From Methylobacterium hispanicum (GTDB lineage: Bacteria; Pseudomonadota; Alphaproteobacteria; Rhizobiales; Beijerinckiaceae): 62,813 nt of DNA. Location of the stretch: the NCBI RefSeq assembly GCF_022179285.1, contig NZ_BPQO01000035.1:1-62813 (forward strand). Reading direction: 5' to 3'. Below, piece by piece: positions 1 to 9,251 of this stretch. Each line of letters begins with the position of its first letter. The stretch's first letter is position 1. Position numbers and translations under genes: made by a program. The notes beneath the pieces were generated by a model that ran no database searches, was not told the origin of the DNA, and saw nothing but the letters and a program-made list of their open reading frames with translations.

Positions 1-1
1 G

Positions 2-421
2 CGCTTCGTGACGCCCCTGCAGGGCCTGCCCAACGTGATCCTCACCCCGCATATCGGCGGCTCGACGGAAGAAGCGCAGGAGCGCATCGGCTCCGAGGTC
101 GCCCGCAAGCTGGTGGACTATTCCGACATCGGCTCGACGGTGGGCGCCGTCAACTTCCCGCAGGTGCAACTGCCGGCCCGGCCGACGGGCACGCGCTTCA
201 TCCACGTCCAGCGCAACCTGCCGGGCATGCTGGGCCGCCTCAACGAGGTCTTCGCCCGCTCGGGTGTCAACATCGCCGCGCAGTTCTACCAGACCGACGG
301 CGAGGTCGGCTACGTGGTGCTGGAGACCGATGCCGGCACGGCGGACGCCGAGGCGCTCCTGGAGCAGATCCGCGCGGTCGAGGGCACGATCCGCGCGCGT
401 CTTCTCTACGAGCGCCGCTGA
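2..421 (+). CDS. serA: D-3-phosphoglycerate dehydrogenase, C-terminal part
   Basis: This is the 3' end of the enzyme that oxidises 3-phosphoglycerate to phosphohydroxypyruvate, the first step of serine synthesis. The frame is open to the left window edge, so the start lies outside. The visible part begins in the end of the NAD-binding domain (RFVTPLQGLPNVILTPHIGG, with STEEAQE after it), passes the SD-x-GST-x-x-AVNFP linker, and ends in an ACT domain (HVQRNLPGMLGRLNEVF, then GVNIAAQFYQT and GTIRARLLY). The layout matches the short SerA type that ends in a single ACT domain, which usually binds serine as feedback inhibitor. Inference: in a methylotroph it would also touch the serine cycle. The coding region ends just before a strong hairpin. 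Confidence 0.93.
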   Translation, partial: RFVTPLQGLPNVILTPHIGGSTEEAQERIGSEVARKLVDYSDIGSTVGAVNFPQVQLPARPTGTRFIHVQRNLPGMLGRLNEVFARSGVNIAAQFYQTDGEVGYVVLETDAGTADAEALLEQIRAVEGTIRARLLYERR

Positions 422-428
422 GGGACGC

Positions 429-458
429 GCGGCCGCACCCTCCAAAGGGCGCGGCCGC
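429..458 (+). terminator. strong hairpin after serA
   Basis: Eight-base arms GCGGCCGC at 429-436 and 451-458 enclose a second short CCC/GGG stem. The hairpin lies directly after the serA stop and is followed by CACCTCAAAAAA rather than a run of T on the plus strand, so it is not a textbook intrinsic terminator. It may still stop or stabilise the serA transcript. Confidence 0.45.
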
Positions 459-529
459 CACCTCAAAAAAGACCCGAAGCTCGTGCTGTCCGGCATCGAC
501 CCCCCGTCCGGACGGAAACGACCCGTTTC

Positions 530-2161
530 ATGCTGAAGACCGCCTTCGTCGCCGCCCGCGACCGCCAGCGCCTGTCGGAGATCGCCACGATCCTGATCGG
601 CTTCGGCGTCAACCGTGTCGTGGACCGGCTCGGCCTGCGCTACCTGCCGCTGTTGCCCCGGCGCAAACCCCGGCTCGACGTCACCCGCCTCTCCGAGCCC
701 GAGCGGATGCGCCGCGCCATTGAGGCGCTGGGGCCCACCTTCATCAAGTTCGGGCAGGTGCTGGCGAGCCGCCCCGACCTGCTCTCCCCGGCCTGGACCG
801 AGGAGTTGGAGAAGCTGCACAGCCAAGTCTCCCCGGTGCCCTGGGAGACGATCCGGCCGCAGCTGGAGGAGGATCTGGGCGCGAGCCCGCAGGAGATCTT
901 CGCGGAGTTCGATACCGACCCGATCGCCTCGGCCTCGATCGCCCAGGTCTACCGGGCGCGCCTGCACACCGGCGAGGCGGTGATCGTCAAGGTGCTGCGC
1001 CCGAACCTGCGCAAGATCATCGAGGCGGACCTGCGCCTGATGGCGCACGGCGCCCGCATCGTCGAGACCGAGTGGCCGGACATGGCCCGCTACCAGCCCC
1101 GCGAGCAGATGCGCCACCTCGCCGAAGGGCTGAACGGCGAGCTCGACCTCCTCAACGAGGCCCGCAACTGCGAGCTGCTGGCCCAGATCTTCGAGGGCCG
1201 CGACGACATCGTCTTCCCGAAGATCTACTGGGAATGGTGCTCCGAGCGCGTGCTGGTGCAGGAGTTCATCGACGGCATCCCGCCCAACGACGAGGCGCGC
1301 CTGCGGGCGGCCGGCATCGACAAGAAGCTGCTCGCCCAGAAGGGCACCGACGCCTTCCTGCAGATGGCGCTGATCGAGGGCGTGTTCCACGCCGATCCCC
1401 ACCCCGGCAACATGCTGGCGCTGCCCGGCAACCGCATCGGCTTCATCGATTTCGGCATCATCGGCCGGCTGTCGCGGCGGCGGCGCAACCAACTCCTCGT
1501 GCTGATCGGCGCCATGCTGAAGCAGGACGCGGACGGGCTGATGGCGGTGCTGCTCGACTGGACGGGCGCCAGCAACCCCGACATGACGAAGCTCCAGCTC
1601 TCCGCCCAGTCCTTCGTCGAGAGCCACTCCTCGATCCCGCTCAATCTCGGGCTGGTGCTCACCGACTTCATGACCATGGCGCGCGAGAACGACCTCGCGA
1701 TGCCCACCGACCTCGCGATCCTGTTCAAGGGCCTCGTCACGGCCGACGGCGTGATGCGCCACCTCGATCCGAACTTCGACCTCTTCGCCGCCGCCGGCCC
1801 GACGGTCCGGGCCAGCATGCAGACCCAGTTCTCGCTCTCGGGGCTGAAGGCGAAGGCGGAAGCGCTCGGCGTGGGCCTCTACGGCGCTGCCTCCGAGCTG
1901 CCGACGCTGATCCACCTGATGCTGGTGCGGCTCAAGCAGGGCAAGGTCACGGTCGAGATCGAGGTGAAGGGCCTCGACAAGGTCACCCGCGGCATCGAGC
2001 GGGCGGCGGCCCGCGTCGCGGTGGCGCTGGTCGTTGCGGCCTTCGCAACCCAGCTCGCCCCGCGCCTGATCGACCTCGGCACGCCGGCCTTCGTCACGAT
2101 CGGCATGATGGTCTTCATCCTCGGCGTCGGCTGGCTGGTGCTTCTGGGGCGGAACAAGTGA
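530..2161 (+). CDS. ubiB: UbiB/ABC1-type atypical kinase, ubiquinone biosynthesis
   Basis: The 543-residue protein belongs to the ABC1/ADCK/UbiB kinase-like family needed for coenzyme Q synthesis, where it is thought to act on lipid intermediates or on the Coq complex as an ATPase. Visible family marks are the KxGQ segment (FIKFGQVLASRPDLL), the Ala-rich nucleotide loop (ASIAQVYRARL) with the VIVKVLRP strand, DPHPGN, and the DFG-like FIDFGIIGRL. Two hydrophobic helices at the C-terminus (about 495-515 and 520-540) would anchor it in the inner membrane. Length is typical. The first ATG after a 108-base gap from serA is used. In many proteobacteria ubiB sits with ubiE; here it stands alone. Confidence 0.9.
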   Translation: MLKTAFVAARDRQRLSEIATILIGFGVNRVVDRLGLRYLPLLPRRKPRLDVTRLSEPERMRRAIEALGPTFIKFGQVLASRPDLLSPAWTEELEKLHSQVSPVPWETIRPQLEEDLGASPQEIFAEFDTDPIASASIAQVYRARLHTGEAVIVKVLRPNLRKIIEADLRLMAHGARIVETEWPDMARYQPREQMRHLAEGLNGELDLLNEARNCELLAQIFEGRDDIVFPKIYWEWCSERVLVQEFIDGIPPNDEARLRAAGIDKKLLAQKGTDAFLQMALIEGVFHADPHPGNMLALPGNRIGFIDFGIIGRLSRRRRNQLLVLIGAMLKQDADGLMAVLLDWTGASNPDMTKLQLSAQSFVESHSSIPLNLGLVLTDFMTMARENDLAMPTDLAILFKGLVTADGVMRHLDPNFDLFAAAGPTVRASMQTQFSLSGLKAKAEALGVGLYGAASELPTLIHLMLVRLKQGKVTVEIEVKGLDKVTRGIERAAARVAVALVVAAFATQLAPRLIDLGTPAFVTIGMMVFILGVGWLVLLGRNK

Positions 2162-2517
2162 GCCGCGTCCGCTTATAACTCAGATCAAGAAACGGGTCGG
2201 CTTAAATCAGTCGAGCCGCGGATCTATGCTTGTGCGCGCGGTGGTCCGTGCTAGGTTCGGCCTGCCCCTCGAATCGCGGGAATGCGGGCGGGGCGGCGGA
2301 ACAGAAGCGGCATGAGCGCCTCTCGCGAGCGCGCGCCCGCCGGCACCGTCGTGCCGCGCGGGATCCCGGGTCACGGGAGCCTCGCGGGGTGCTCCAAGCT
2401 GCCGGTCGCTGCCCGGACCGAACCATCCCGTCCCTCGTCTCCCGCACGGCGGGGCGGACGCAGACCTGCGCCACGGGGCTCGATGGCGGGGTGAGGCGAT
2501 GCGGTGGGGCGGTGACG
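2162..2517. other. intergenic stretch upstream of the HWE kinase
   Basis: No convincing gene. The first 60 bases are relatively AT-rich (around 2170-2230) and are a likely promoter area for the kinase-regulator pair. The kinase frame stays open upstream to about 2230, but that part does not look like coding sequence. It has an Arg-rich translation and no domain. Confidence 0.4.
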
Positions 2518-3303
2518 ATGATCATCCTGTCCGAGGAGCACGGTGAGGCGCGTCGCCTGGCGTCGCTGGAGGCCGAGAACCGCCACCTGCGCGCCCTGAT
2601 GCAGCGGGCGAGCCGGAAGGCCGAGGCGCGCGAGACCCGCTACCGCCACGCGATCGCCGAGCTGCGGCAGAGCGCGGACCGCAAGTCCCTGCTGATGCAG
2701 GAGATGGCGCACCGGGTGAAGAACACCCTGGCGATGGTGCAGGCGATCGGCACGCAGACCCTGCGCACGGCCCCCTCGCTCGCCGCCGCGCGCGCAGCGC
2801 TCGACGCACGCCTCCTCGCCCTGGCCAAGGCCCACGACGTGCTGCTCCAGGGCGCCGCCACTCAGGATGCGCCCCAGGATTCCTGGACGACCGCGCCGCT
2901 CGGGCGAATCGTCGCGTCCGCGGTGGCTCTCCACGGCAGCGAGGCCGGCCGCTTCGCGGTCTCGGGGCCGGAGATCGCGCTGGCCGCCCGGTCCGGCCTG
3001 ACGGTCGCCCTGCTGCTGCACGAGCTCGGTACCAACGCCGCCAAGTACGGCGCCCTCTCCGCGCCCGCCGGCCGCGTGGCGATCGCCTGGAGGGTCGAGG
3101 CGGCGGCGTCCGCCCCCCGCTTCCGGTTCCGGTGGGAGGAATCCGGCGGGCCGCCCGTGAGCCCGCCGCGGCATGCCGGCTTCGGCTCGCGCCTGATCGA
3201 GCGCAGCCTCGTCCAGGGTTTCGGCGGCCGCGTCGATCTGGCCTACCCGGTCACGGGCCTCGTCCTCGCCTTCGAGGCGCCCCTGGCGATGCTAGCGGCC
3301 TGA
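2518..3303 (+). CDS. HWE/HisKA_2-family sensor histidine kinase
   Basis: This 261-residue protein is a soluble histidine kinase without a recognised sensor domain. An N-terminal coiled coil (residues about 8-50) leads to the H-box EMAHRVKNTLAMVQAIGTQT, characteristic of the HWE/HisKA_2 class common in Rhizobiales. The ATP-binding part has the N-box LLHELGTNAAKYGALS and the G-box GFGSRLIERSLVQGFGG. The start at ATG 2518 follows a GTG two codons earlier (2512), which is an alternative. The response regulator gene starts 96 bases downstream on the same strand, so the two are probably a signalling pair. HWE kinases often feed the general stress or light responses; the signal here is unknown. Confidence 0.82.
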   Translation: MIILSEEHGEARRLASLEAENRHLRALMQRASRKAEARETRYRHAIAELRQSADRKSLLMQEMAHRVKNTLAMVQAIGTQTLRTAPSLAAARAALDARLLALAKAHDVLLQGAATQDAPQDSWTTAPLGRIVASAVALHGSEAGRFAVSGPEIALAARSGLTVALLLHELGTNAAKYGALSAPAGRVAIAWRVEAAASAPRFRFRWEESGGPPVSPPRHAGFGSRLIERSLVQGFGGRVDLAYPVTGLVLAFEAPLAMLAA

Positions 3304-3399
3304 CGGAGCGGCGGCGCGGCTGGCCGCGCGCCTTGACGGGGCCGGGTGCGGGGAATAGGGCCCCGGGCTTCGGGTCCAGAGAGCGCCGCGCGAAGCCTG

Positions 3400-3786
3400 A
3401 TGACAGAGAGCCCCGCCGAGCAACCCGTCGTTCTCCTCGTGGAAGATGACGGCCTCCTGCTGATGGAGGCCTCGGACACCCTGGCCGACGCGGGCTTCAC
3501 GGTGCTGGAGGCGACGCACGCGGACAAGGCGCTCAAGGTCTTGGAGAACCGCGACGACGTCGAGGTCCTGATGACCGACGTCGACATGCCGCAGGGCTCA
3601 ATGGACGGGTTCGCGCTCGCCCGGCTCGTCGCGCATCGCTGGCCGGCGATTCCCGTGCTGGTCGTCTCCGGCATGGGCACGCCGGGGCCGCACGACATGC
3701 CGGACGGCGCCCGCTTCATCCCCAAGCCCTACGAGCCCTCGACCCTGGTGCGGACGCTGCGCGCCTTCGTCCGGCGGGCGGCCTGA
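3400..3786 (+). CDS. single-domain response regulator (receiver only)
   Basis: The 128-residue protein is one CheY-like receiver domain. The acidic pair is in LLVEDDGLLLMEA, the phospho-acceptor Asp in MTDVDMP, the switch Thr/Ser in VLVVSGMG and the conserved Lys in FIPKPYEP. No output domain follows, so it should act by protein contact or as a phosphate sink. The ATG at 3400 overlaps the end of a Rho-like open leader, and an in-frame upstream extension carries no domain. It lies directly downstream of the HWE kinase, its probable partner. HWE kinases are commonly coupled to receivers of this kind. Confidence 0.85.
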   Translation: MTESPAEQPVVLLVEDDGLLLMEASDTLADAGFTVLEATHADKALKVLENRDDVEVLMTDVDMPQGSMDGFALARLVAHRWPAIPVLVVSGMGTPGPHDMPDGARFIPKPYEPSTLVRTLRAFVRRAA

Positions 3787-3907
3787 GCGCGCCGCGCGCG
3801 GCCGATGCAGGGCGGGGCGTACGCAAAGCCCTTGCACCACCCCGCCTAAAGTGAGACCCCCTCGGGCGGCCGTCACCGCGGCGGCGCCGGAACGCGGGTT
3901 GTTGGAC

Positions 3908-5197
3908 ATGCCGGACGATCAGACCCTTCGCTTCGCCACGCAGGCGATCCATGCGGGCGCCGCCCCGGATCCGGCGACCGGCGCGCGGGTTCAGCCGATC
4001 TACTTCACCAACGGCTTCGTCTTCGAGTCGACCGAGCAAGCCGCCGACATCTTCGCGATGCGGCGCACCGGCTTCTCCTACTCGCGCGGTTCGAACCCGA
4101 CGGTCGCCGCGCTGGAGCGGCGCGTCGCCGCACTCGAGGGCGCCAAGGCCGCCGTCGCCGTCGCGTCCGGCCAGTCGGCGGTGATGCTCGTCCTGATGAC
4201 GCTGATGCGCTCGGGCGAATCCTACGTCGCCTCGCCGCGCCTGTTCGGCGGCTCGCTCGGCCTGATGCGCCGCCTCGACGGCCGCTACGACCTGCAGCCG
4301 CAATTCGCCAAGGGACTCGCACCCGAGGATTTCGAGGCCGCGATCACGCCGCGCACCCGCGCGATCGTCTGCGAGTCGATCGTGAACCCCTGCGCGACCG
4401 TGATGGACATCGAGGGGATCGCCGCGGTCGCCCGGCGCCACGGCCTGCCCCTCGTCATCGACAACACGCTGGCCTCGCCGGCCCTGATCCGGCCGATCGA
4501 GCACGGCGCGGACATCGTGGTCCACTCGACCTCGAAGTTCCTCGGCGGTTCCGGCCAGACCATCGGCGGCGTGATCTGCGATGCCGGCCGCTTCGACTGG
4601 AACCGGCCCGACCGCTACAACCTGATCAACGAGCCCTGGCCGGACTACGAGGGGCTGGTGGTGCGCGAGCGCTTCCCGGACACGCCCTTCGCGGTGGCCT
4701 GCCGGCTGTTCGGCCTGCGCGACCTCGGCCCCGGCCTCTCGCCGATGAACGCCTTCCTGACGCTCACCGGGATCGAGACGCTGCCGCTGCGCATGGAGCG
4801 GCACTGCGCCAACGCGCGGGCGGTGGCGGCCTGCCTCAAGGACCACCCGAAGGTCGCCTGGGTGAGCTATCCGGGCCTGCCCGGCCAGCCCGGCGAGGCG
4901 CTGGTCAAGCGCTACGTGCCGCAGGGGCCGGGCTCGATCTTCACCTTCGCGCTGAAGGGCGGCGAGCCGGCCGCGATCAAGTTCATCATGGGCTTGGAGC
5001 TGATCTCGCACCTCGTCAACATCGGCGAGATCAAGTCGCTGGCGATCCACCCGGCCTCGACCACGCACCGGCAGCTCCGCCCCGAGGAGCGGGCCGCCGC
5101 CTGCGTGGGCCCCGAGACGGTGCGGCTCTCGATCGGCCTGGAGAGCGTCGCGGACCTGATCGCCGACGTCGAGCAGGCGCTGGCCAAGCTCGACTGA
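3908..5197 (+). CDS. metZ: O-succinylhomoserine sulfhydrylase
   Basis: The 429-residue protein is a PLP enzyme of the Cys/Met metabolism family that makes homocysteine directly from an activated homoserine and sulfide. The frame shows the N-terminal LRFATQAIHAG, the Tyr-Arg region FSYSRGSNPTVAALERRVA, the phosphate-binding SGQSAVML, and the PLP lysine K210 in HSTSKFLGGSGQTIGG. The C-terminus has the SLGGVESL-equivalent IKSLAIHPASTTH. Alphaproteobacteria usually carry MetZ for this step. MetY (O-acetylhomoserine) is the main alternative and cannot be excluded by eye. ATG 3908 follows a TTG three codons upstream. A longer in-frame extension to 3851 is unlikely to be used. Confidence 0.88.
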   Translation: MPDDQTLRFATQAIHAGAAPDPATGARVQPIYFTNGFVFESTEQAADIFAMRRTGFSYSRGSNPTVAALERRVAALEGAKAAVAVASGQSAVMLVLMTLMRSGESYVASPRLFGGSLGLMRRLDGRYDLQPQFAKGLAPEDFEAAITPRTRAIVCESIVNPCATVMDIEGIAAVARRHGLPLVIDNTLASPALIRPIEHGADIVVHSTSKFLGGSGQTIGGVICDAGRFDWNRPDRYNLINEPWPDYEGLVVRERFPDTPFAVACRLFGLRDLGPGLSPMNAFLTLTGIETLPLRMERHCANARAVAACLKDHPKVAWVSYPGLPGQPGEALVKRYVPQGPGSIFTFALKGGEPAAIKFIMGLELISHLVNIGEIKSLAIHPASTTHRQLRPEERAAACVGPETVRLSIGLESVADLIADVEQALAKLD

Positions 5198-5212
5198 GCG
5201 GCACCCTCCGGC

Positions 5213-5947
5213 TCACTCCGCCGGCGCGGGCGGGGTGAGGCCGGTGACCTGGGCGGCGGGCTGCTCGCTGAGCCAACGGTAGAGGATGCCGCCGAGCACG
5301 CCGCCGAGGAGCGGCGCAACCCAGAACAGCCAGAGCTGCGCGAGAGCCCAGCCGCCGACGATGAGGGCCGGGCCGGTGCTGCGCGCCGGGTTGACCGACA
5401 GGTTCGTGATCGGGATGCCGACCAAGTGCACGAGCGTCAGCGCGAGGCCGATGGCCAGCGGCGCGAAGCCGACGGGCGCCTTGCCGTGCGTCGCCCCCAT
5501 GATGATGAAGAGGAAGAGCGCGGTCAGCACGATCTCGGCCGTGAGGCAGGCGGGCAGGCTGTAGCCGCCCGGCGAGTGCGCGCCGTAGCCGTTGGCCGCA
5601 AAGCCCTTGGCGAGGTCGAAGTCCGGGGCGCCGCTCGCGATGGCGTAGAGCAGCCACGCCGCCGCGACGGCGCCGACGAGCTGCGCGACGACGTAGGGCA
5701 GGATGTCGCGGGCCGGAAAGCGCCCCCCGGCCGCGAGGCCGCAGGTGACCGCTGGGTTGAGATGGCAGCCCGAGACGTGGCCGATCGCGTAGGCCATGGT
5801 GACCACGCTCAGGCCGAAGGCCAGCGCGACCCCGAGGAGCCCGATCCCCACATCCGGGAAGGCGGCGGAGATCACCGCGCTGCCGCAGCCCGCGAAGGTG
5901 AGCCAGAAGGTGCCGATCGCCTCGGCCGCGCATTTGCGGATGTCCAT
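5213..5947 (-). CDS. aqpZ: aquaporin Z-type water channel
   Basis: The 244-residue protein is a major intrinsic protein family channel in the inner membrane. Both NPA boxes are present (CHLNPAVT and SVNPARSTGP), placed in the two half-membrane loops of a six-helix fold. The N-terminal AEAIGTFWLTFAGCGSAV and the GPALIVGGWALAQLWLFWVAPL segment are typical of AqpZ rather than of the glycerol facilitator GlpF. The start at 5947 (MDIRKCAAEAIGTF) gives the usual AqpZ length, while the open frame upstream is not membrane-like. Convergent with metZ, with only 15 bases between the stops and no clear terminator. Confidence 0.9.
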   Translation of the reverse strand: MDIRKCAAEAIGTFWLTFAGCGSAVISAAFPDVGIGLLGVALAFGLSVVTMAYAIGHVSGCHLNPAVTCGLAAGGRFPARDILPYVVAQLVGAVAAAWLLYAIASGAPDFDLAKGFAANGYGAHSPGGYSLPACLTAEIVLTALFLFIIMGATHGKAPVGFAPLAIGLALTLVHLVGIPITNLSVNPARSTGPALIVGGWALAQLWLFWVAPLLGGVLGGILYRWLSEQPAAQVTGLTPPAPAE

Positions 5948-6201
5948 GGGGGACTCCTGGGTTCGGGAAAGGTCGGCCGTCCGTGATCCCCCCGGCGCCG
6001 ACGGTCCGGCGCGCTCGCAGACGATGCCGCCGGGCCCCGCGGGAGGAAAGGCCCGGGGGCGGGCTCTAATCCCGAATTGACCGTCGGCGGCATCCGCGCC
6101 GGCCGCCCGGGCCAGCCTCTGCCAGGGGGCCTTGCCCTCGGCCCCGCTTCGCGTCCATACTGGAACACAACACGAACAGATCTCCCCCATCGGTCCGAGC
6201 C

Positions 6202-8571
6202 ATGTCCGCCCCGAGCACCGGCCGCACGCTGTTCTTCTTCGAGAAGCCCTCGGCGATGCGCGAGCTGAAGCGCTTCTTCCGCTCGCCGGACACCGTCTGC
6301 GTCGCCGCCGAGGGCCACCTCCTCACGGCCGAGGAGCCCGGCGACGTGCGGGCGGACTGGAAGCCCTGGCGCTTCGACGCGCTGCCGATCGTGCTCGACA
6401 CCATCCCCGTCGCCTGCGGGCAGAACCGCTCCGGCCAGTCGCACGCGGGCAAGCTCGCGGCGATCCGCGAGGCGCTCCGGGGGGTCGATCGGGTGATCAT
6501 CGCGACGGATCCCGGCCGCGAGGGCTCGATGATCGCCTGGGAGGTGCTGGAGCATCTCGGCTGGCGCGGCCGTGTCGATCGCCTGAAGCTCGGCGCGCTC
6601 GACGACGTCTCGATCCGGCGCGCCTTCGCGGGGCTGGCCGCCGAGCCCGATTCCGGCGAGCGGGACTACGCCGCCTATCTGGAGGCCCTCTGCCGCCAGT
6701 ACGAGGACTACCATCTCGGCCTGAACGGGACGCGCGCCATCTCGCTGCGCCTGCGGCCGGTGGCCTTCCGCGAGCCCTGGCGCTTCGGCGGCGTGCAGAC
6801 GCCGACGCTGGCCATCCTGGCCGACCTGGAGGAGCGCATCCGGGCCTTCGTGCCGCAGGACTTCTTCAAGGTCGCGCTGCAGCTCGACACGGCGGACGGA
6901 CACGCTCTGACCCTCTGGCACGCGCCGAAGGAGCGCATCCTCGACCCCGAGATGGCCGAGACGATCCGGGCGGCGGCCGCCGGCTGGTCCGGGCCGATCC
7001 GCGTCGAGCAGCGCGACGTGCGCCGCGCGCCGCCGCGCCTGTTCTCGAAGGACACGCTCGCCCGGCGCTGCGCCAAGCGCTTCGGCTGGGACCCGCAACA
7101 CACCGCCAAGCTCGCCCAGGACCTCTACGACCAGGGCTATCTGAGCTACCCGCGCACCGAGTCCGAGCTGCTGCCCGAGGGGCAGGTCGGCGACGCGCCC
7201 GCGATCGTCGCGGCGGTCACGGGGGTTCTGACGGATCTGCGCCCGCTTTTCCCCCCGGAGGAGAAGCCCGTGATCCGGCGGGGCAAGGGCGGCCCCTACG
7301 TCAAGGATCCGGGCGAGCACCACGCCATCGTGCCGCTGCGCAAGGTACCCGAGCGCGGGCGGCTCTCGGCCGATCAGGCCCGGCTCTGGGACCTCGTCGC
7401 CAAGGCGTATCTGGCCGCCCACCTGCCCGACGGGATCGACGCGCGCACCGGCGTCACGGCCGAGGTGGGCACGCCCTTGGGAGCCAAGCGCTTCGCGGTC
7501 ACGGGCAGCGTGGTGCGGGTGCCGGGCTGGCGCGCGGTCTACGGGGCCGAGGCCGAGACGGAGGCCGAGCACGTTCCCGGCAAGGCGCGGCGCGAGGAGG
7601 AGGCGAGCGCGGCCCGCCTGCCGCCGGTGCGCGACGGCGAGGCCGCGACCGCGACGGGTGCCGAGATCGCCACCGCCGTGACCGAGCCGCCGCGCCGCAT
7701 CACCCGCGGCGAGTTGCCGGTGGTGATGGGCCGGCTCGTCGATCAGGTCGAGGACCCGGCGGTGAAGCGCGCCCTGGAGAACCCCGCCAACCCGAACGAG
7801 CCGAAGGGCCTCGGCACGGCCGCGACCCGCGACACGATCCTGCCCAAGCTCCTGAAGAGCCGCTACGTCACCCTCGGCGCCGGCAAGGACCCGGCGGTCT
7901 CGGTGACCGAGGTGGGCCTCGCCTTCATCGGGGCGGTGCGGGCGGTGTTCCCGGCCTACGGCGACCCGGTCGGGCGCGCGGTGTTCGAGGCGGAGCTCGC
8001 CGAGATCGGCCGGGCCGCGACCCGAGCCGAGGCCCTGCGCCGGGCCGAGGACTTCCGGCAGCGCACCCGTCTGCGGCTCGACGCGCTGATCGCGGCGATC
8101 GCGGGCGCTCCGACGATCGATCTCGACCCGAGCCTGATCCCGCCGGGCGCACCCGGAGGACGAGGCGACGACCGGGCGCCGACGCCCGCCATGGTGGCGT
8201 TCGCGGTCTCCCTCGCCGAGCGCAAGGGCGTGCCCCTGCCGCGCGGCTGCAAGAGCAGCATGCGGGTGTGCCGCGCCTTCCTCGACGCGCAGGCCGGGCC
8301 GCGCTCCGAGGGTGGAGCGGTGGCGCGCGGGCCTGACGGCGTTCGCCCGCCGAGCGAGGCGATGCTGCGTTACGCCCGCAGCCTCGCCGAGGCCGAGGGC
8401 ATCCCCTGCCCGCCGGAGGTGGAGGCCCGCTTCGAGGCCTGCCGCAGCTTTCTCGACGCCCGCGCGGCGCGGCCGGCCACGGCGCGTCCGGCCCGGAAGG
8501 GCGCCGCGCCGTCCCGCGGCCGGGCCCCGGCCCAGCGCAGGACGCCGGCACCGGCCCGCCGGCTGGCCTGA
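6202..8571 (+). CDS. type IA DNA topoisomerase (topoisomerase III-like)
   Basis: The 789-residue enzyme relaxes or decatenates DNA by passing single strands. The N-terminal TOPRIM domain has E14 (FFEKPSAMRELK) and DPGREGSMIAWE. GGVQTPTLAIL and the active-site motif GYLSYPRTESELLPE, whose Tyr forms the covalent link to DNA, follow near residue 310. The GLGTAATRDTIL stretch is also typical. There is no C-terminal four-Cys zinc finger. Instead two related copies of about 33 residues (664-696 and 721-753) are seen, of the kind found in plasmid and accessory topoisomerase III proteins. The tail is Arg/Pro/Ala-rich. It is not the housekeeping TopA, judging by the GYLSYPRT context and the missing zinc fingers. 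Confidence 0.87.
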   Translation: MSAPSTGRTLFFFEKPSAMRELKRFFRSPDTVCVAAEGHLLTAEEPGDVRADWKPWRFDALPIVLDTIPVACGQNRSGQSHAGKLAAIREALRGVDRVIIATDPGREGSMIAWEVLEHLGWRGRVDRLKLGALDDVSIRRAFAGLAAEPDSGERDYAAYLEALCRQYEDYHLGLNGTRAISLRLRPVAFREPWRFGGVQTPTLAILADLEERIRAFVPQDFFKVALQLDTADGHALTLWHAPKERILDPEMAETIRAAAAGWSGPIRVEQRDVRRAPPRLFSKDTLARRCAKRFGWDPQHTAKLAQDLYDQGYLSYPRTESELLPEGQVGDAPAIVAAVTGVLTDLRPLFPPEEKPVIRRGKGGPYVKDPGEHHAIVPLRKVPERGRLSADQARLWDLVAKAYLAAHLPDGIDARTGVTAEVGTPLGAKRFAVTGSVVRVPGWRAVYGAEAETEAEHVPGKARREEEASAARLPPVRDGEAATATGAEIATAVTEPPRRITRGELPVVMGRLVDQVEDPAVKRALENPANPNEPKGLGTAATRDTILPKLLKSRYVTLGAGKDPAVSVTEVGLAFIGAVRAVFPAYGDPVGRAVFEAELAEIGRAATRAEALRRAEDFRQRTRLRLDALIAAIAGAPTIDLDPSLIPPGAPGGRGDDRAPTPAMVAFAVSLAERKGVPLPRGCKSSMRVCRAFLDAQAGPRSEGGAVARGPDGVRPPSEAMLRYARSLAEAEGIPCPPEVEARFEACRSFLDARAARPATARPARKGAAPSRGRAPAQRRTPAPARRLA

Positions 8572-8639
8572 CATCCGGGGATCCCAACGGCCTCCCGGTC
8601 CTTGGAAGCGCGAGAGCCGCCTCGTCGCGCCGGCGCTCA

Positions 8640-8891
8640 CTACGGAGGCGGCTCGTGGCAGTGCCGGTTCGGAGGAGCGGTGTTGCAATCCAGCGAGCAG
8701 GCCTGTTCAGGCCGACAGAACCAGTGAAGGGTCCCGCTCTTCAAGCATGCGCCGGCACAGTGGCGGTGCGGCGCGTCGGTCGGCTCGATGAAGGTCGGTT
8801 TCGCATCTGGCGAGCGTGCCGCCGTCCGCGCCTCGACGAGCGCCGCGCTCGCGGCAAGTGCGAGGAGAAGCGCGAGCGTCCGGCGGATCAT
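8640..8891 (-). CDS. small exported Cys/His-rich protein
   Basis: The 83-residue protein starts with a clear signal peptide (MIRRTLALLLALAASAALVEA). The mature part holds six cysteines (CAGAC, FCRPEQACSLDC, HCHE) and several histidines, suggesting disulfides or metal binding in the periplasm. No family was recognised. ATG 8891 puts the signal peptide exactly at the N-terminus, while the longer open frame upstream has no signal. It stands between a topoisomerase gene and a gene-poor stretch, with no operon partner. Confidence 0.6.
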   Translation of the reverse strand: MIRRTLALLLALAASAALVEARTAARSPDAKPTFIEPTDAPHRHCAGACLKSGTLHWFCRPEQACSLDCNTAPPNRHCHEPPP

Positions 8892-9251
8892 GGTCGTGCT
8901 CCTTGGAGCGCCGGGCCGTCGTCGCGCGGACCAGGTTTCGGGACACCCCGGCGCGGCCCGGCTGCGCAACCCGGGCCTTGTGCCGGTGCGGCGAGGCTGC
9001 GGCCTTGATCCAGAGCAAGGCAGGCGCTGCCGGCCGGGCAAGAGGCTGCGCGACGGGTGCGCGAAGAACCTAGGCGGACGAGAGGGCCGTCGGCTCGTTC
9101 ATAGGGACGCTGATGCCGGCGCGGCCGGCGCACGCGCGTGGGCGTCCCGCGGCGTGTCCGAATGGTCCCGACCCGAGACGCGGCGCGGATCACGGGATCG
9201 TGAGGTAACCCTTCCGGCGATCGATCCATTGAGGCGGCCGGAGGCACGCCT
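8892..9251. other. gene-free stretch
   Basis: Only overlapping Arg-rich open frames on both strands, none with a start site or domain. It should hold the promoters of the minus-strand exported protein (left) and of the small plus-strand gene at 9252, whose GGAGG is at 9240-9244. Confidence 0.4.

Noticed and set aside
5872..8688. A 938-aa minus-strand open frame over the topoisomerase gene
   Set aside because: The plus strand encodes the TOPRIM and active-site motifs, so the minus frame is a shadow.
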